Source: Heracleum sosnowskyi (lineage: Eukaryota > Streptophyta > Magnoliopsida > Apiales > Apiaceae). Taken from it: a stretch of 64,000 bases of DNA. The notes under the pieces are model-generated. The model had not been told where the DNA came from. It worked only from the letters and a program-made list of their open reading frames with translations, and did not search any database. Position numbers and translations under genes: made by a program. Positions 11,057 through 22,519 of this stretch are shown here, in pieces. Location of the stretch: positions 86,733,910 through 86,797,909 of the forward strand of contig CM061237.1 in the NCBI GenBank assembly GCA_030848705.1. Reading direction: 5' to 3'. Positions within the stretch are counted from its first letter, which is position 1, and every line of letters begins with the position of its first letter.

Positions 11057-14000
11057 CTAGTCGAAACCAGAGATCATTCCAAGTTCATTTACCAGTCTTG
11101 TAAATGTAGCTTCACTCAAAGGCTTAGTGAAGATATCTGCAAGCTGTTGTTCTGTAGACACAAAATGAAGCTCAATATCTCCTTCCTCCACATGTTCCCT
11201 GATAAAGTGATACCTTATGCTGATGTGCTTGGTCATGGAATGCTGTACTGGGTTACCTGTCATAGCAATAGCACTTTGATTATCACAGAAAATAGGTATT
11301 TTAGAGTACCTTAACCCATAATCCAGCAATTGATTCTTCATCCACAGAATCTGTGCACAACAGCTACCAGCAGCAATATACTCTGCTTCTGCTGTGGATG
11401 TGGAAATTGATTTCTTTTTCTTGTTGTACCAAGAAACTAATCTGTCACCTAAAAATTGACAGCTTCCACTGGTGCTTTTTCTGTCTATCTTACAGCCTGC
11501 AAAATCTGCATCAGAGTAACCAATTAATTTAAACTCTGATTCTCTAGGGTACCACAAACCAAGGGTTATGGTTCCTTTGAGATATTTGAAAATTCTCTTC
11601 ACAGCTGCTAGATGAGGCTCTCTGGGGTCTGCTTGAAATCTTGCACAAAGACATGTTGCATACATGATATCTGGTTTACTTGCAGTGAGATAAAGAAGAG
11701 ACCATATCATGCCTCTGTAGTTTGTCATATCTACTGAAGCCCCTGTATCTTTTTCTAGCTTTGTTGCAGTAGTCATGGGAGTTGTGGCAGATGAACTATC
11801 AAGCATACCAAATTTCTTGAGAAGATTTCTGGTATATTTTGCTTGATTGATAAAAATCCCATCATCTGTTTGCTTTACCTACAAGCCTAGAAAATAACTA
11901 AGCTCTCCCATCATGCTCATTTGGTACCTGGATTGCATAAGCTTGGCAAATTTCTTGCAGAGTTTGTCATTAGTAGACCCAAAAATTATGTCATCCACAT
12001 AGATTTGAACTAAAAGCAAATCATTACCAGTATTGAAATAGAACAAGGTTTTGTCAATTGTACCTCTAGTGAACCGACTTTCTAAAAGAAATTGAGCCAG
12101 AGTTTCATACCATGCTCTAGGTGCCTGCTTTAGTCCATAAAGAGCTTTGTCAAGTCTGTAGACATAATCTGGATGCTTGGGATCTACAAACCCTGGTGGT
12201 TGTTCAACAAACACTTCTTCTTCAAGTTTCCCATTGAGAAAAGCACTTTTCACATCCATCTGAAAGACTTTGAACTTTTTGTGAGCAGCATATTCTAGAA
12301 AAATTCTTATGGCCTCCAATCTTGCAACTGGAGCAAAGGTTTCATCATAGTCAATTCCTTCCTGTTGAGAATATCCTTTTGCCACAAGTCTAGCCTTATT
12401 CCTTGTGATTATTCCCTCACTGTCAGTCTTGTTTCTGAAAACCCATTTTGTACCAACAATAGATCTATTTTTGGGTCTTGGTACAAGATTCCATACTCCA
12501 TTTCTCTCAAATTCATTTAACTCTTCATGCATAGCTGTTATCCAGTTAGCATCTTGAAGAGCTTCTTCCACTTTCTTGGGCTCAGTTTGGGATAGAAATG
12601 CATGAAACAAACATTCATTTGTTGTTGCACTTCTTGTTCTCACACTTGCATCTGGATCTCCAATTATCAGATCAGGTGTATGAGCTTGTGTCCACCTTCT
12701 TGCTATTGGAAAGTGGCTTCTTTCATCATTATTAGATCCTCCCCCTTGATCTATGCTCTCCTGATTTTCTTCTTGACCATCTGCATTCTCTGAGGCCCCC
12801 TGAATTGGACTGTTCATTATTTGAACTTTCAGAGTTTGACCCAGAGTTTCTATTTGATTCTTCAGCTGACTCATTTTCAGAATGTGAATCATCATGTTGA
12901 GATGTTTCTGAAGTATCTTCAAGCTCCCCTCAACTGGTTCTCTATTTTGTTCTGTCAGAGAAACTCCCTCAGTGTTTACCAGTAGAGGTTCAGAGTATGC
13001 TTCGTCAGAGTTTGTTGGATTTGTTTCATCAGAGTTTACGTGATCAGAGTTTAGATCTTCATTTTCAAAGCGAAGTTGATCATGATATTCTTCATCTTCT
13101 ATTCCAGTTATTTTCTTGTCATCAAATGACACATGTATAGATTCCATGATCACTTTAGTTCTCAGATTGTAGACTCTGAATGCTTTAGTTGACAGTGGGT
13201 ATCCAACAAAAATTCCTTCATCAGCTTTTAAGTCGAACTTGGTCAACTGTTCAGGATGAGTTTTCAACACAAAGCATTTGCACCCGAAAATATGAAAATA
13301 TTTCAGGTTTGGTTTCTTTTTCTTCACCATCTCATATGGTGTTTTCCCATGCCTATTAATCAGTGTTGCATTTTGAGTAAAACAAGCAGTTTGAACAGCT
13401 TCTACCCAGAGATAAGTTGGCAATTTGGCTTCATCAAGCATTGTTCTGGCAGCTTCGATTAAAGTTCTGTTCTTTCTTTCAACTACACCATTTTGCTGTG
13501 GAGTCCCTGGTGCAGAAAATTCTTGCTTCACTCCTCTTGCTTTGCAAAATTCTTCCATTGTTATATTTCTGAATTCAGTTCCATTATCACTCCTTATAAT
13601 TTTCACTTTATACTGTGATCCTTTATCCAGTAACTTTACATGATCCATCAGAGTTAAGGCAGTTTCATCCTTCTTTGCTAGAAAGTACACCCAAGTGTAT
13701 CTAGTATACTCATCAACTATGACTAGAGCATATTTCTTTCTACCTAGAGACATTACATTTACTGGACCAAATATATCAACATGAAGAAGATGATAAGGAT
13801 CCACAACTGAAGATTCAGACTTACTCTTGAAAGATGACTTCTTTTGCTTGGCCTTCTGACAAGAATCACACAGACCATCTATGCTGAGTATAGACTTTGG
13901 AAGTCCCCTTACAAGATCTTTTCGAATTAGCTCATTGATGTTGTTCAAGTTTAGGTGAGAGAGCTTCGTATGCCATTTCCAACTCTCTTCATTTGACATT

Positions 14001-14405
14001 TTTGCAGACAGACACACAGCTTTTCCTTCAGAGTTTGTTACCAAACTTGCTTCATAGATATTATTTCGTCTGTGTCCAACTAGAACAACTTTCCCTATAG
14101 ATTTGCTGATAACCTCACAGTATTCAGGTTGAAAATCTACATGATAACCTCTGTCACAGATTTGACTCACAGATAGCAAGTCATGCTTGAGTCCTGGGAC
14201 TAGAGCTACATTGGTGATGATGACACTTCCAAGATTGATATTGCCATATCCCATAGTACGTCCTATGTTGCCATCTCCATAGGAAACTTTTGGGCCAGCT
14301 TTCTCCTCATAATCTGATAGCAGGGCTTTATTTCCAGTCATGTGTCATGAACATCCACTGTCCAAGACTAGGGTACTTTCCCTTATGCCCTGCAATCACA
14401 AACAA
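11057..14405 (-). pseudogene. pol: Copia pol: protease, integrase, RT, RNase H (two in-frame stops)
   Basis: One frame carries the whole polyprotein. The protease motif LDSGCS is followed by a TGA at 14345-14347 where a Trp or Arg codon is usual before HMTG. Next comes the pre-integrase zinc-binding His/Cys segment (WHTKLSHLN...CDSCQ), then the integrase core with D in HVDIFGP, D in RSDNGTEF and E in GVVERKNR. RT follows, with QMDVKSAFLNG and the catalytic YVDD. A TAG at 11879-11881 falls right after YFLGL, where the family normally has Gln. RNase H continues in the same frame (11057-11878) with D in YSDADFAG, E in AEAEYIAAG and D in FCDNQSAI. Size, order and motifs fit SIRE-lineage Copia. 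With two stops no full polyprotein can be made without readthrough. Confidence 0.93.
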
Positions 14406-16691
14406 TTACAAAGAGTTAGATTTAAGGATCCAGACTTGCTTGGATCCTTTGGCTTTCTTAATATAGTTAGCTTTTGCAGCGGAATTCTTATCTACATAGT
14501 TTAAGCTAACTGTATCAGAGTTTGCACTATCAGAATTTACACTTGCAGAATCAACTTTAACCCATTTCAAATTGGGCTTCAATTCATAATAATTGTGATA
14601 AATAGCATGATAATTCTTGCAAGTATAAATAGAATGCCAAGAACTCCCACAGTGAGTGCAGAAAATCTGTGGTCTAACCCTACTATATTCATTCTTAACT
14701 CCAGACTTGGAGGGTAAAGAATTAATATCTTTGTTCTTCCTACAGAAATTTGCAAGATGGTTAGTACTACCACAATTATGACTTGTTTTCCTAGGAGCAT
14801 CAGTTATAGGCAAATGATTATTACCTCTGTTAATGCCTACTTTTCCATTTCTATTTTTCCTGGTCACTTTCTGTTTTTCAACAGACTTTACCTCTTTGAG
14901 CTTATACTTGAATTGTTTCTCTGTCATTAAACCAACATTCACCTGTTTAACACAATTTTTTACTGATTCTTTCTTAACAGCTTCTTTTTCAAGTACAGAG
15001 TTTTTCTTACTGGATTCAGGAACAAATTTCATAGGTTTAAGTTGTGGTTTAACTTTAACTTCATCTTTAAACCTAAGTTCATCTTCCTCACAGTAACCTA
15101 ACCCAACTGTATCTGTTTGAAAAACTTGATGTGTGTCTTTTCCAGAATTTGTCCAGGTTTTAATTACCTTCCTTTCTTTTTCCAAATCAGATTCTAATTC
15201 CCTAAATTTCTTAAGCAACTCATGTTCAACATAAACAGCATCATCTCTTTCCTTTTGAACTTGTTGCATGTTAACAAGTTCTTCTTCAAGAAATTTATTT
15301 CTATCTTTAAGCTTAAGATTCTCAGATTTAATTCTTTCATTCTCTAAAGTCTGATCTCTATAACTAACATGTATGCTTTTAAGATAAATTCTCAATTCAG
15401 ATATATTATCAATATCATAAGCATAAGTTGTTAGGGGTACCTTATTTTCAGATGAGTCAGATTCATCTTTGACAGATGCCATGAGAGCATAGTTTACATC
15501 CTCATCTGAATCTGAAGTATCTGCCCAGTCTCTTCCTTTAGTGATGAGTGCTTTTTCAGATTTTCCTTTCTTGCACTCTGGAGCATAGTGACCCATCTCT
15601 TTACACTTGTAGCACTAGATTTCAGACTTGTCTTTCTTTCCAGGTTTGATATCCCTTCTTTCAGACTTTCTGAAATTCTTTCTTTCAGAGTTTGAATCTT
15701 TTCTTGAGAATCTTTTTCCCTTCTTGAAGTTCTTGAAACCCATCTTCTTGAAGGTCTTCACCATCAAAGCAGCCATTTGCATCATTTGTTCTTCATCATC
15801 CTTAGATTCAGAAGAAGCATCAGAGTTTGAATCACCATCAGAGTTTGATGACTCACTTTCAGAGTTTATGACTAAAGCTTTTCCCTTATCTTTCTTCTTT
15901 GATGTTTCTTTCTTCATGAGTTTTTCTTCAACTTTGAGAGCAACAGATTTTGTCTTCTTTCCAGATCTTTTGTTTCTTTGTTCTATCTCAAGTTCATGAG
16001 TTTTAAGCAACCCATAAATTTCATCAAGATCTGTTTCTGCAAGATCATAATTATCTCTTATTGTTGTTGCCTTTAAATCCCATCTTTCAGGTAGAGATAG
16101 TAGAAACTTGAGATTTGACTCTTCAAGGTCATATTCTTTATCAACAAGAGACAAGTCATTCAACAATTTACAGAATCTGTCATATGTATCTGTCAAAGTT
16201 TCATCAGATCTAGAGTCAAAGTGTTCATACTCCTGTGTTAAAATAGTCTTCCTGTTCTTCTTTATAGCACTTGTTCCTTGACACCTGACTTCTAAAGCAT
16301 CCCAGATTTCTTTGGCAGTCTTGCAACCAATAACTCTGTTAGACATGAAATTATCTAAGGCACTATGAAGAAGATGTCTAACTTTTGCATCCTTTGCAAT
16401 TGATGAGATGTCCTCAAGAGTCATATCTTTCTTTTCCTTCGGAACAGTCTTTTGTTCTTGACCAGCAACTACAGGAGACAGTTTAGTTGGCATATGAGGA
16501 CCATCATAGATTCTATCAAGGTATTCTGGATCTGTGGCTTCTAGAAACATGGTCATCTTAACCTTCCATATTGGATATTCCACTGGTTTGAGAATTGGAA
16601 CCCTGATTGACTCATATCGACTTACAGAAGCAGATTGAACCTTTTGAGCATTAGAACTTCCATTAGAACCTGTCTGGGAGTTTTCAGTCAT
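14406..16691 (-). pseudogene. gag: Copia gag with zinc knuckles, one internal stop
   Basis: The start ATG at 16691 opens a frame with the Copia gag (UBN2-type) region (YPIWKVKMTMFLEAT, then ALEVRCQGTSAIKKNRK). The frame stops at TAG 15615-15617, immediately before the zinc knuckle CYKCKEMGHYAPEC (CX2CX4HX4C). It then continues in the same frame through a coiled-coil region and two further Cys/His motifs (CGSTNHLANFC and CTHCGSSWHSIYTC) to TAA at 14406-14408. Pol lies in a different frame just beyond, so gag and pol are separated by a stop plus a frame change. Repeated NSD/NSDS tracts are encoded by AACTCTGA repeats (15820-15870). The gag acts as the virus-like-particle protein of the element. 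Confidence 0.9.
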
Positions 16692-16740
16692 GATTATACT
16701 TGTGTTTGGCTCAATAAACTGTATATATTAAACAGCCTTT

Positions 16741-16752
16741 GCTCTGATACCA
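16741..16752 (-). other. primer-binding site (initiator Met tRNA type)
   Basis: On the minus strand TGGTATCAGAGC lies 2 nt inside the 5' LTR edge at 16755. It is the standard plant Copia primer site, complementary to initiator methionine tRNA. The segment 16692-16754 is otherwise only leader. Confidence 0.95.
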
Positions 16753-16754
16753 AT

Positions 16755-17041
16755 TGTTAGGCCGAATACACAATATATAATCAATATATGTATGAGAATA
16801 ACAATCAAGAACACTGTTTATGAACAATAAACTGAATTATATTAAATAACTCTTCTCTCAGTGATGTAAAATATCACAGAGAGCTGCTAGGTTACAAGAA
16901 TAATGTATTCAGTATTCGCATCCCTTTTAGGGTTAACCTATCTGTGTTTATATAGAACACAGTTACACAATCAATCTCTAATTGATATTCCTATAAATCG
17001 GCTATACAATTTATATCAATTTAGGATTGCTTCTGTCTTCT
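16755..17041 (-). repeat. 5' LTR, part 1 (interrupted by CACTA)
   Basis: Matches 5518-5804 of the other LTR. Its last three bases TCT (17039-17041) are the left copy of the CACTA target duplication. Confidence 0.95.
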
Positions 17042-17580
17042 CACTACAAGAATAATTGAATCAGACAAGGCTTTTTGCCCGTTGTCTGATGCCCTAGAAA
17101 ACCGTTGTCTATTGAGATGCCGTCTGTTACGCAGCTCAGACAACGGACGCGTCCGTTGTCTGATTCCCTACAGACAACGGTTTTGGTCTTAGAAAATGTT
17201 GTCTGAAACGCGTGAACAACAACGGTTGTTGTAGAAACCATTGTCTGACAAATAAATCAACAATTGTTTATTAACTAGAAAATGTTGTTATTTTAATTTT
17301 CAGACAAGGCTTTATTTTCCAAAAGAGTGTTGTGTGATCTAAATATTTATGACGGTTTTAGTAGAACAACCCCATTGTCTTAATAGTTTAACACAATGGT
17401 TTCCTTTCTAAAAACTGTTGTCTATTCTTGACTTGCACAATTGTTTTCTTTAAATACCTGTTGTCTGAAAGCTGTTAGGCAATGGTTTAAAAAGATAAAC
17501 ATGTTTGAACATTAGCAGAACCACAACAGTTTTTGTTTCTAAAACACTTGTTTCTGATTTTGATAGACAACGGTATTGGA
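17042..17580. repeat. left CACTA terminal and subterminal repeats
   Basis: After the terminal repeat, the motif RACAACGGTTTT or its complement AACCGTTGTCTGA recurs about every 20-40 bp in both orientations (for example around 17075-17110, 17140-17175, 17215-17250, 17385-17420, 17560-17580). Many are decayed to ACAATGG or TTGTTGT forms. Confidence 0.8.
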
Positions 17581-17927
17581 CAAAAAACAATCTAATAAGC
17601 TAGATTTTTGTGCAACAAAAAATCTTTAATAAACAAAATTTCCCAGATTTCAAATTCAATATGAACCCAAACATGACTTAATAACTTTATTATTAGTACT
17701 TACACTGGAAAAAATACATCTACAATGCTTAGAAATTCTCAATCTAATAAGTCAGAGTGTACAAGTAAAGCTGATGGTATGATGCAGTGTCAAAAATGAA
17801 TACTCTATTTCTCTACACAAGTTCGACGAAACCTAACATTTATATTCCGAAAAACCTCCACCTTTTTCACTTCTTATACACTCATGCCAGCACCTCTGAA
17901 ACACCACAGGGACGCAGCAAAGGCTCA

Positions 17928-18999
17928 TCAGTCTAGATGATTTTTAAAGCCTGCAGCACCATGAAACAAGTAAAAAACTGCACATGAATGATCTAGGTAC
18001 AGAACATCAGAATAGCCTTTGGCTTTTGCAGAACTTTGTGCCTTGAGGACCTAAAATTATAATTAAAAATCACGACAAGATTAGATACTCAACATCATAT
18101 TATGCCATAAAGTTTGCCAAATGGTTCTCATGTTTTTTCAAAAATTAAACAAGGAACAATTCACCCATATCACCATAAAAGTATGAACAAAGATTAAGAT
18201 AAGACAGACTTCTGCATAAACAATTTGAACCATATAGCTTCCTTACCGAAAAAGGATCACAAAATGTTTTTAGGGCATAAAGCATAAATTAGAAAAACTA
18301 GAATAATCATCAATCAAAAGTGAGAGAAGGCAAGGTGAGCATCCAGAATCCCGTGTGCAAATCAGCATTGAGTGCATCTAGCATAACTCCAAACTTAATT
18401 TAATATATAGAAACAAGGCAATACTACGCCCTAACTATTAACCAGCAAGAAACTATACGAAAGCTTACTGCAGCATAGTTTCCTATCGTTTTCACACATC
18501 CAGTACCACCAGGGGTTGCCCGATGTGTTTCAGTTTCAACCATCAAATCAATTGGAGACAAGCCATCCTGACATCATGTAAGCAAAAAAATAAAGGATTC
18601 AGACCAAGGTATCTTATAAAACATAGGTCCCATACATAAGAGAAGTGCGTCACTTCACCTATCAGGGGAGACTTTAAAGAATTTGCAGTCGACACCTATC
18701 ATTTGAATGTACAAACCTTTTACCTTGAAATAATTACCAACAGGAGAAACGTAAATCAAAAAGGTGAATTCAGGAGCTGGTGCAAGGCTAAGAACAGAGC
18801 CACTCCCCATAAGCAATGGCCTTATGTATAATGAACCTTTTCCAGGAGGAGGTACCTGAAAGAAGGATATATAAAACTTAATACTATCTACTACTCTTTA
18901 CGCAGAAATTAGGCGATCAGAGAGATAAGATTGGATTACCCATCTTTCATTTGCTAAAACAGTGTCCTTTACAGCTTCCACAAATTGGTCAACCCTCAA
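17928..18999 (-). pseudogene. captured branched-chain aminotransferase gene fragment (four exons)
   Basis: Four minus-strand blocks translate as consecutive parts of a plant branched-chain amino acid aminotransferase (PLP fold-type IV). They are 18940-18999 (20 residues, VDQFVEAVKDTVLANERW), 18724-18855 (44 residues, VPPPGKGSLYIRPLLMGSGS onward), 18469-18567 (33 residues, including HRATPGGTGCVKTIGNYAA), and 17991-18050 (20 residues, VLKAQSSAKAKGYSDVLYLD). All three introns start GT and end AG, and the frame stays open across each junction. The Lys in VKTIGNY should be the PLP-binding lysine; the residue two before it is Cys where Gly is usual. After YLD the homology stops, and the frame runs about 20 codons of unrelated sequence to TGA at 17928-17930. 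The N-terminal and C-terminal parts of the enzyme are missing, so it cannot be an active transaminase. The intact frame and splice sites suggest recent capture or continued transcription. Confidence 0.85.
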
Positions 19000-19439
19000 C
19001 TAATCCCTATCCATCATGTGAATGTTGTTAAGAAGTGCAAGTGAAAAGAAATTCTAAATTTAACATACCCAAGTTTATGTCACTTAAAGATCGGGGTCTC
19101 GGGAAATTAGATAAATGCAGACCTATCTCTACTACTACTAGGCAGAGGCTGCTTCAGCAAAAGACCCCTATTTGACAGTGCGAAAACAGGCATAACACAC
19201 AAGCATAAGAAAAGCATGTGAAAAATAGTTGTCACTGGAACCTTCTAGAGACGCGGCTTTCAGTAAATTCATCTTTTCAATGCCAATTTTACTCTCTAAG
19301 ACCTTTGCAGGCAGCCATCACGGAACTCCCTGCAACATAAAGAATATACGACTGAAGTAATAATCAAATAGGCAGAACCAACATATGTATACATACACAC
19401 ACGAACTATAAGTTCACAATTAAAAACTGAAGATGGAAA

Positions 19440-19900
19440 ATCACTTACGGGTGATGAACCAAACCTTTGAGCAAGGGCTCTAGATCTGTTTAAAAGAAGT
19501 AAAATAGAAAATTAAAATTTCGAAATTCAAAAATTCAAAATGAATTCAAAACCACTTACAAATTGTTGAGATTAGTGATGAACCAAACTTTTGAGCAAGG
19601 GGCTTCGTCAAATTAACACGATTCGAGCAATTGCACAACTAATTAACACGATTTAGAACTAGGGTTTCAACATCTAGATTTGTATATGTCTGTGTGTATC
19701 GGTGTGTGTGTGTGTGTGTGTGTTTTTTGAGAGAATGAAACGTATGTGTGTTTGAAATGTTTGTGTTTTGAGTTGAGAGAGAGGCAATAGAGATCGAGAT
19801 AGAAAGAGAAAAGCAGGGTAGTGAAAGAGGGGGAATAAAGATTTGGTTAAGGGGGGAAAGGTCGGGGAGGGGGGAAGTAAAAATTTGGCAAAGGTGGGAA
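19440..19900 (-). other. gene-leader-like captured DNA with putative splice donors
   Basis: On the minus strand a CT-rich then (AC)n-rich leader (19690-19850) is followed by AAACCCTAG and two putative exons ending in GTAAGT donors (19559 and about 19447). Each carries a near-identical segment of about 27 bp (CCCTTGCTCAAA(A/G)GTTTGG core, about 19453-19482 and 19576-19605). This looks like the 5' UTR of a host gene carried with the aminotransferase exons. Between 19000 and 19440 one further exon-like stretch (around 19200-19330) does not resemble the enzyme. Confidence 0.4.
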
Positions 19901-19965
19901 ATGTGTTTTTGTTATAAAGAGATATAACTTTGTATGTTATTTAATTTTTTTTGAAAAGTTGATAT

Positions 19966-20600
19966 AACTTCTGTAATATCATTAAATTACATAGATCTCG
20001 ATATCCATATGGTTGGATCGTCGATAAATATTTTTTAAAAAATCGAAACATCAATCTGGGACGAAACACTAGTTAGAAGTACTGGTCAAATCACTATTGA
20101 CCATTAAGATCTCAAACCAAATAAATTTATTTTTTTCTAAAACTTTTGTAATATCATTAAATTACATATATCTCGATATCCATACGGTTGGATCGTCGAT
20201 AAATATTTTTAAAAAAATCAAAACATCAATCCGGGACGAAACACTAGTTAGAAGTACTGGTCAAATCACTATTGACCATTAAGATCTCAAACTAAATAAA
20301 TTTATTTTTTTCTAAAACTTCTGTAATATCATTAAATTACATAGATCTCGATATCCATACGGTTGGATCGTCGATAAATATTTTTAAAAAAAATCAAAAC
20401 ATCAATCCGGGACGAAACACTAGTTAGAAGTACCGGTCAAATCACTATTGACCATTAAGATCTCAAACCAAATAAATTTATTTTTTTCTAAAACTTTTGT
20501 AATATCATTAAATTACATAGATCTCGATATCCATACGGTTGGATCGTCGATAAATATTTTTAAAAAAATAGAAAAATCAATCCGGGACGAAACATAACAA
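19966..20600. repeat. 175-bp tandem array, about 3.6 copies
   Basis: The anchor TGTAATATCATTAAATTACA recurs at 19972, 20147, 20322 and 20499 (spacing 175, 175, 177). Each unit contains GGTTGGATCGTCGATAAATA, CGGGACGAAACACTAGTTAG (or a one-base variant) and a poly-T/poly-A stretch. It is noncoding and the units are nearly identical. Confidence 0.95.
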
Positions 20601-20604
20601 TCTA

Positions 20605-22400
20605 TTCTAGTGTTCTAACGTTTTTGAAAAGATGCGGCACAACCGGGCCTTGTTATTTTTTGATTATTTTTTCCCAACACTAGAATGAGTACTGATTAAC
20701 ATCCGTATGGTTGGATCGTCGAAGAAATCATTTAAAAAAAATATTCAGTGAATCTGACACATGTCCCGTTCCCAAAAGTAGTAGTGTTCCAACGTTTTTG
20801 AAAAGATGCGGCACAACCGGGCCTTGTTATTTTTTGATTATTTTTTCCCAACACTAGAATGAGTACTGATTAACATCCGTACGGTTGGATCGTCGAAGAA
20901 ATCATTTAAAAAAAATATTCAGTGAATCTGACACGTGTCTCGTTCCCAAAAGTAGTAGTGTTCCAACGTTTTTGAAAAGATGCGGCACAACCGGGCCTTG
21001 TTATTTTTTGATTATTTTTTCCCAACACTAGAATGAGTACTGATTAACATCCGTACGGTTGGATCGTCGAAGAAATCATTTAAAAAAAATATTCAGTGAA
21101 TCTGACACGTGTCTCGTTCCCAAAAGTAGTAGTGTTCCAACGTTTTTGAAAAGATGCGGCACAACCGGGCCTTGTTATTTTTTGATTATTTTTTCCCAAC
21201 ACTAGAATGAGTACTGATTAACATCCGTACGGTTGGATCGTCGAAGCAATCATTTAAAAAAAATATTCAGTGAATCTGACACGTGTCTCGTTCCCAAAAG
21301 TAGTAGTGTTCCAACGTTTTTGAAAAGATGCGGCACAACCGGGCCTTGTTATTTTTTGATTATTTTTTCCCAACACTAGAATGAGTACTGATTAACATCC
21401 GTACGGTTGGATCGTCGAAGAAATCATTTAAAAAAAATATTCAGTGAATCTGACACGTGTCTCGTTCCCAAAAGTAGTAGTGTTCCAACGTTTTTGAAAA
21501 GATGCGGCACAACCGGGCCTTGTTATTTTTTCATTATTTTTTCCCAACACTAGAATGAGTACTGATTAATATCCGTACGGTTGGATCGTCGAAGAAATCA
21601 TTTAAAAAAAATATTCAGTGAATCTGACACGTGTCTCGTTCCCAAAAGTAGTAGTGTTCCAACGTTTTTGAAAAGATGCGGCACAACCGGGCCTTGTTAT
21701 TTTTTGATTATTTTTTCCCAACACTAGAATGAGTACTGATTAACATCCGTACGGTTGGATCGTCGAAGAAATCATTTAAAAAAAATATTCAGTGAATCTG
21801 ACACGTGTCTCGTTCCCAAAAGTAGTAGTGTTCCAACGTTTTTGAAAAGATGCGGCACAACCTGGCCTTGTTATTTTTTGATTATTTTTTCCCAACACTA
21901 GAATGAGTACTGATTAACATCCGTACGGTTGGATCGTCGAAGAAATCATTTAAAAAAAATATTCAGTGAATCTGACACGTGTCTCGTTCCCAAAAGTAGT
22001 AGTGTTCCAACGTTTTTGAAAAGATGCGGCACAACCGGGCCTTGTTATTTTTTGATTATTTTTTCCCAACACTAGAATGAGTACTGATTAACATCCGTAC
22101 GGTTGGATCGTCGAAGAAATCATTTAAAAAAAATATTCAGTGAATCTGACACGTGTCTCGTTCCCAAAAGTAGTACTGTTCCAACGTTTTTGAAAAGATG
22201 CGGCACAACCGGGCCTTGTTATTTTTTGATTATTTTTTCCCAACACTAGAATGAGTACTGATTAACATCCGTACGGTTGGATCGTCGAAGAAATCATTTA
22301 AAAAAAATATTCATTGAATCTGACACATGTCCCGTTCCCAAAAGTAGTAGTGTTCCAACGTTTTTAAAAAGATGCGGCACAACCGGACCTTGTACGTTTT
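20605..22400. repeat. 174-bp tandem array, about 10 copies
   Basis: The anchor GATGCGGCACAACC recurs every 174 bp, from 20631 to 22371 (eleven occurrences). Units are nearly identical, with scattered single changes. Each holds CCGTACGGTTGGATCGTCGA, a core shared with the 175-bp array, so the two arrays are related. It has no spacers and is not a CRISPR array. Confidence 0.95.
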
Positions 22401-22519
22401 TGTCAAGTTCAATGTAGCGGCGTCTGTGTACAAGCCGATACAATGATTGTGGAGGGTAATGATAAAAATATTGAGCATGCTTCACAACTATTTTATGGTT
22501 TTTTTTTAATTTTTTTAAC

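Noticed and set aside
14386..14410. Possible tiny intron between Copia gag and pol (GTAATTG...ATTGCAG)
   Set aside because: About 20 nt is too short for a plant spliceosomal intron; a simple stop and frame change explains it better.
5510..16760. Env gene in the Copia element
   Set aside because: The ORF in the env-like position shows no signal peptide or transmembrane helix in either copy.
19200..19330. Exon-like stretch upstream of the aminotransferase exons (KVLESKIGIEKMNLLKAAS)
   Set aside because: It is open over about 40 codons with an AG acceptor, but it does not resemble the enzyme's N-terminal region, so I did not add it to the gene fragment.
20605..22400. Regular direct repeats resembling a CRISPR array
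   Set aside because: The repeats are contiguous 174-bp units without unique spacers, in plant DNA and inside a transposon; it is a tandem satellite-like array.
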